Below the pieces are notes generated by a model. The model saw only the letters and a list, made by a program, of their open reading frames with translations, was not told the DNA's origin and made no database searches. The translations under genes were made by a program, and so were the position numbers. DNA of 16,284 bases, from assembly GCA_902796505.1 (NCBI GenBank), contig CADBPA010000213.1, forward strand, positions 1 through 16,284, given 5' to 3'. Origin of the DNA: an uncultured Ruminococcus sp. Lineage in GTDB: Bacteria; Bacillota; Clostridia; Oscillospirales; CAG-272. Below are positions 13,972 through 16,284 of the stretch, one piece after another. Position 1 is the stretch's first letter. Every line of letters starts with the position of its first letter.

Positions 13972-14166
13972 ATGGGAAAACTGAAAACGCATAGCGCGTC
14001 TTCCAAGAGATTCACGCTTACCGGAAGCGGCAAAGTGAAAATGAATCACAACAATCATCGTCATAAGCTGGGCATCAAGACCCAGAAGCGCAAGAGAAAT
14101 CTGCGCAAGGGCGCCATCCTGAGCGAGGCATTCGCACCCACTTACAGAAAACTGATCACGAAGTGA
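13972..14166 (+). CDS. rpmI: 50S ribosomal protein L35
   Basis: L35 is a small basic protein of the large ribosomal subunit, 64 residues here as in most bacteria. The sequence shows the family pattern: GKLKTHSASSKRF at the N-terminus, the NHRH segment, and KRKRNLRKGAILSE further on. AAGGAG (13957-13962) lies 9 bases before the ATG. It follows infC by 80 bases and precedes rplT by 30, the standard infC-rpmI-rplT order. Confidence 0.98.
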   Translation: MGKLKTHSASSKRFTLTGSGKVKMNHNNHRHKLGIKTQKRKRNLRKGAILSEAFAPTYRKLITK

Positions 14167-14196
14167 TCGAAGTCAGAAATCGGAGGATAAGATACA

Positions 14197-14550
14197 ATGG
14201 CAAGAGTTAAGGGCGCGATGATGACGCGCAAAAGAAGAAAGAGTATCCTCAAGGCCGCAAAAGGTTACTGGGGCTCGAAATCCAAGCACTTTAAGATGGC
14301 GAAGCAGGCCGTTCTCAAGAGCGGCAACTACGCGTTTATCGGCCGTAAGCTGAAGAAGAGAGATTTCCGCAAACTCTGGATCGCGAGAATCTCCGCTCAG
14401 GCGAAGGTCAACGGTATGAACTATTCGACGCTGATGCACGGCCTCAAGGTCGCCGGCATCGAGCTGAACCGCAAGATGCTCTCCGAGATCGCAGTCGCAG
14501 ACAAGGAAGCTTTCGCTTCTCTCTGCGAAAAAGCAAAGGCTGCTCTGTGA
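14197..14550 (+). CDS. rplT: 50S ribosomal protein L20
   Basis: L20 binds 23S rRNA early in large-subunit assembly and in Firmicutes also represses its own operon. The 117-residue protein has the long basic N-terminal extension (MARVKGAMMTRKRRKSILKAAKGYWGSKSK in outline) and the globular C-terminal domain with RDFRKLWIARISAQ and LKVAGIELNRKMLSE. Length is typical. GGAGGA (14182-14187) lies 9 bases upstream of the ATG. A strong terminator follows. Confidence 0.98.
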   Translation: MARVKGAMMTRKRRKSILKAAKGYWGSKSKHFKMAKQAVLKSGNYAFIGRKLKKRDFRKLWIARISAQAKVNGMNYSTLMHGLKVAGIELNRKMLSEIAVADKEAFASLCEKAKAAL

Positions 14551-14578
14551 TCCGAACAATTTGATCTGTCAGATCGCA

Positions 14579-14616
14579 AATTCCCGATTTGCCTCTATGG
14601 GTGAATCGGGAATTTT
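14579..14616 (+). terminator. Terminator after rplT
   Basis: AATTCCCGATT (14579-14589) pairs with AATCGGGAATT (14604-14614) over 11 bases, followed by a short T run. The 14-base loop is long and the T run interrupted by a G, so some read-through into the methyltransferase gene is likely. I see no good promoter in the 45 bases that follow. Confidence 0.87.
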
Positions 14617-14661
14617 GTTAAAAGCGTTGGAAAAAATAAAGCAGAAGAAAGGACAAGAGAA

Positions 14662-15525
14662 ATGAAATTCGTGGAAGAGACCATCCGCAGCCGGCAGAAT
14701 CCGACGGTCAAATGGGCGGCTTCGCTTTCGCAGAAGAAAGCGCGCGACGAGGAAAAACGCTTTCTCGCGGAAGGGGAGAAACTGACCTTTGAAGCCTTTT
14801 CCTCCGGACTTTCGGTGGACGCCGTTCTGATCCGTGAAGATCGCTTTCCGCAGATCCGGGAGCGGCTTTCTCCCTACCTCGAAGATCCTATGACGCGCGA
14901 TACCCGCGTTTTTTCGGTCGGAAAAGAGGCTTTTGAAAAAATTTCTACGGAAAATTCGCCGCAAGGCGTGATTTGTGTCTTAAAATATCTTGACTTTTTT
15001 CAAACATTTGATATAATATATAAGGATGAAAAAATTGCAGAGCCTGCCGCGCTCCGCTTTGCACAGCGGCTTGGCGGCGATCGCGCGCTCGCGCTCTGTT
15101 CGCTGCGCGATCCCGGCAATCTCGGATCGGTCATCCGTTCGGCGGTCGCCTTCGGCGTGGATCATCTGATCCTCACGCAGGACTGCGCCGATCTTTATCA
15201 CCCGAAAACCGTTCGTTCCGCGATGGGAAGTCTTTTCCGCGTGAAAGCGACGGTCCTGCCGGACGCGCAGTCGATCATCCGCGCGCTTTCCGCGGCAGGG
15301 AGGCGGGTGCTTTGCGCCGAGCTTCGCCCCGGCGCCGTATCGATCGCCGAAGCCGGGCTTTCGCGGCTCGACGTCGTGATGATCGGAAACGAGGGGCACG
15401 GGATCCCCGCCGAGGCTTCCGCGCTTGCGGATAGATCGGTCTTTCTTCCGATTTCTCCGAAAACCGAATCGCTGAACGCCGCGGTGGCAGCCGCAATTTT
15501 TATGTGGGAACAATCTCAAGGATGA
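14662..15525 (+). CDS. SpoU/TrmH-family RNA 2'-O-methyltransferase
   Basis: This 287-residue enzyme is predicted to methylate ribose 2'-OH groups in rRNA or tRNA using S-adenosylmethionine. The N-terminal substrate-binding part (NPTVKWAASLSQKKARDEEKRFLAEGEKLTFEA) is like that of RlmB/TsnR-type enzymes. The SPOUT domain has all three motifs: DPGNLGSVIRSA (150-161), GNEGHGI (242-248) and ESLNAAVAAAI (269-279). Between the two domains, residues about 109-138 form an insert (beginning YLDFFQTFDIIYKDE) that is longer than usual and encoded by AT-rich DNA unlike the rest of the gene. Target RNA is unknown. AAAGGA upstream of the ATG supports the start. It sits between the L20 gene and dprA. Confidence 0.92.
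   Translation: MKFVEETIRSRQNPTVKWAASLSQKKARDEEKRFLAEGEKLTFEAFSSGLSVDAVLIREDRFPQIRERLSPYLEDPMTRDTRVFSVGKEAFEKISTENSPQGVICVLKYLDFFQTFDIIYKDEKIAEPAALRFAQRLGGDRALALCSLRDPGNLGSVIRSAVAFGVDHLILTQDCADLYHPKTVRSAMGSLFRVKATVLPDAQSIIRALSAAGRRVLCAELRPGAVSIAEAGLSRLDVVMIGNEGHGIPAEASALADRSVFLPISPKTESLNAAVAAAIFMWEQSQG
14990..15017 (+). promoter_or_regulatory. Possible internal promoter inside the methyltransferase gene
   Basis: TTGACT (14990-14995), 16 bases, then TATAAT (15012-15017) lies within the AT-rich insert of the SpoU gene. The -35 matches five of six positions and the -10 is perfect. If active it could drive dprA and downstream genes independently of the ribosomal operon. AT-rich coding DNA can mimic promoters by chance. 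Confidence 0.4.
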
Positions 15526-15543
15526 TCGGAATGGAGTTACCCT

Positions 15544-16284
15544 ATGGACAGTATGGTATATTGGATCTGGCTTTCTCTTTGCTGCACGCCGGGAAATAAG
15601 ACCTTCGCGTCGCTCCTCAAGCGATTCCGCACGCCGGAGGAGGTCTTTGCCGCCGATAACAAATTTCTCTCCGAGCACATCGAATCGGATCACGACGCGG
15701 GGGCGATCTGCAAAAAGGATCTGACCGAGGCGGAGAAAATATACGATTTTTGCCTGACGCGCCACGTCGGGCTTCTGACCTATGCGGACGAGCGGTTTCC
15801 CGATGCGCTCCGCAAGATCAAAAATCCTCCGGTCCTCCTCTATTACCGCGGCGTTCTTCCGGATTTTTCTTCCGGGCTTTACGTTGCCGTCGTCGGAACG
15901 CGCGCTCTGTCCTCCTACGGCAGAAAAGTCGCGTTCTCTACCGGGCACGACCTCGCGCTTGCCGGAACCACCGTGGTATCCGGAATGGCGATCGGGATCG
16001 ACGGCGTTGCCATGGCTGGCGCGCTTTCCTGCGAGAAGCCGACGGTCGCTTTTCTCGGCTGCGGCATCGATATTTGCTATCCCGAAGTTCATCTGACGCT
16101 TGCGCGGGAGATCGTGAAGCGCGGCTGTATTTTTACCGAGTATTCGCCGGGCACCCGTCCGATCGGATCGCATTTTCCCGTCCGCAACCGCCTGATCAGC
16201 GGGATCTCCCACGCCGTGATCGTTGTAGAGGGCGGCTCGCACAGCGGCGCGCTTCTGACGGCGCGGCACGCAAAAGAGCAGGGC
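15544..16284 (+). CDS. dprA: DNA-processing protein DprA, N-terminal part
   Basis: DprA (Smf) protects incoming single-stranded DNA and loads RecA during transformation. The first 247 codons are present; the gene runs off the window end. A helical N-terminal region of about 110 residues precedes the Rossmann-like DprA fold: YVAVVGTRALSSYG (113-126), SGMAIGID (146-153), GCGIDICYP (172-180), RPIGSHFPVRNRLISG (205-220) and VVEGGSHSGALLTARHA (228-243). The usual His in the GIDxxAH element is Met157 here. GGAG (15533-15536) lies 7 bases ahead of ATG 15544, which fixes the start. It follows the methyltransferase by 18 bases. DprA is widespread in bacteria without proven competence, so it does not show that this organism is transformable. 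Confidence 0.95.
   Translation, partial: MDSMVYWIWLSLCCTPGNKTFASLLKRFRTPEEVFAADNKFLSEHIESDHDAGAICKKDLTEAEKIYDFCLTRHVGLLTYADERFPDALRKIKNPPVLLYYRGVLPDFSSGLYVAVVGTRALSSYGRKVAFSTGHDLALAGTTVVSGMAIGIDGVAMAGALSCEKPTVAFLGCGIDICYPEVHLTLAREIVKRGCIFTEYSPGTRPIGSHFPVRNRLISGISHAVIVVEGGSHSGALLTARHAKEQG

Noticed and set aside
15026..15250. Possible small gene starting ATGAAAAAATTG just after the internal promoter
   Set aside because: It is out of frame with the methyltransferase, overlaps its conserved SPOUT motif 1, and its translation shows no family pattern.
14980..16269. 429-codon open frame on the minus strand opposite the methyltransferase and dprA
   Set aside because: It spans two recognisable plus-strand genes, has a low-complexity Arg-rich translation and no motif, so it is a shadow.

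Overview
The window looks like a chromosomal segment from a GC-rich, spore-forming-lineage Firmicute, most likely an uncultured member of the Clostridia. The evidence is GGAGG-type ribosome binding sites, a lysine riboswitch, the lon-engB pair, the site-2 protease / scpA / scpB / GerW (YtfJ) / DacF-like block, and an infC-rpmI-rplT operon with an AUU start. I cannot place it at family level. No phage, insertion sequence, CRISPR array, tRNA or rRNA was seen.

Layout. (1) Bases 1-1352, plus strand: the 3' end of tgt (tRNA-guanine transglycosylase) overlaps a nucleoside-hydrolase-family gene by ATGA. (2) Bases 1353-4205, plus strand: a consensus promoter, a lysine riboswitch with a terminator/antiterminator switch, then a three-gene ABC importer (lipoprotein binding protein, permease, ATPase), closed by a bidirectional terminator. 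The riboswitch predicts lysine as the substrate. The binding protein is circularly permuted: its second lobe precedes its first. (3) Bases 13020 down to 4207, minus strand: ten closely spaced genes, lon, engB, M50 site-2 protease, scpA, scpB, a DUF2953-like membrane protein, gerW/ytfJ, a DacF-type D,D-carboxypeptidase, an RluB-type pseudouridine synthase and a small GNAT-like protein. This is probably one long transcription unit mixing proteolysis, ribosome assembly, chromosome segregation, sporulation and cell-wall functions. (4) Bases 13021-13354: a divergent control region with a lon promoter, a textbook infC promoter (extended -10) and an attenuator leader containing a duplicated segment. 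(5) Bases 13355-16284, plus strand: infC (AUU start), rpmI and rplT, a terminator, a SpoU/TrmH-type RNA methyltransferase with an unusual AT-rich insert that looks like a promoter, and the 5' part of dprA, which runs off the window.

The most unusual items are the permuted binding protein behind a lysine riboswitch, the tgt-coupled nucleoside hydrolase (a candidate queuosine-salvage enzyme), the two-copy switch in the infC leader, and the promoter-like insert in the methyltransferase gene. Most of the rest is ordinary housekeeping DNA. Family assignments come from reading motifs by eye; no database search was run.
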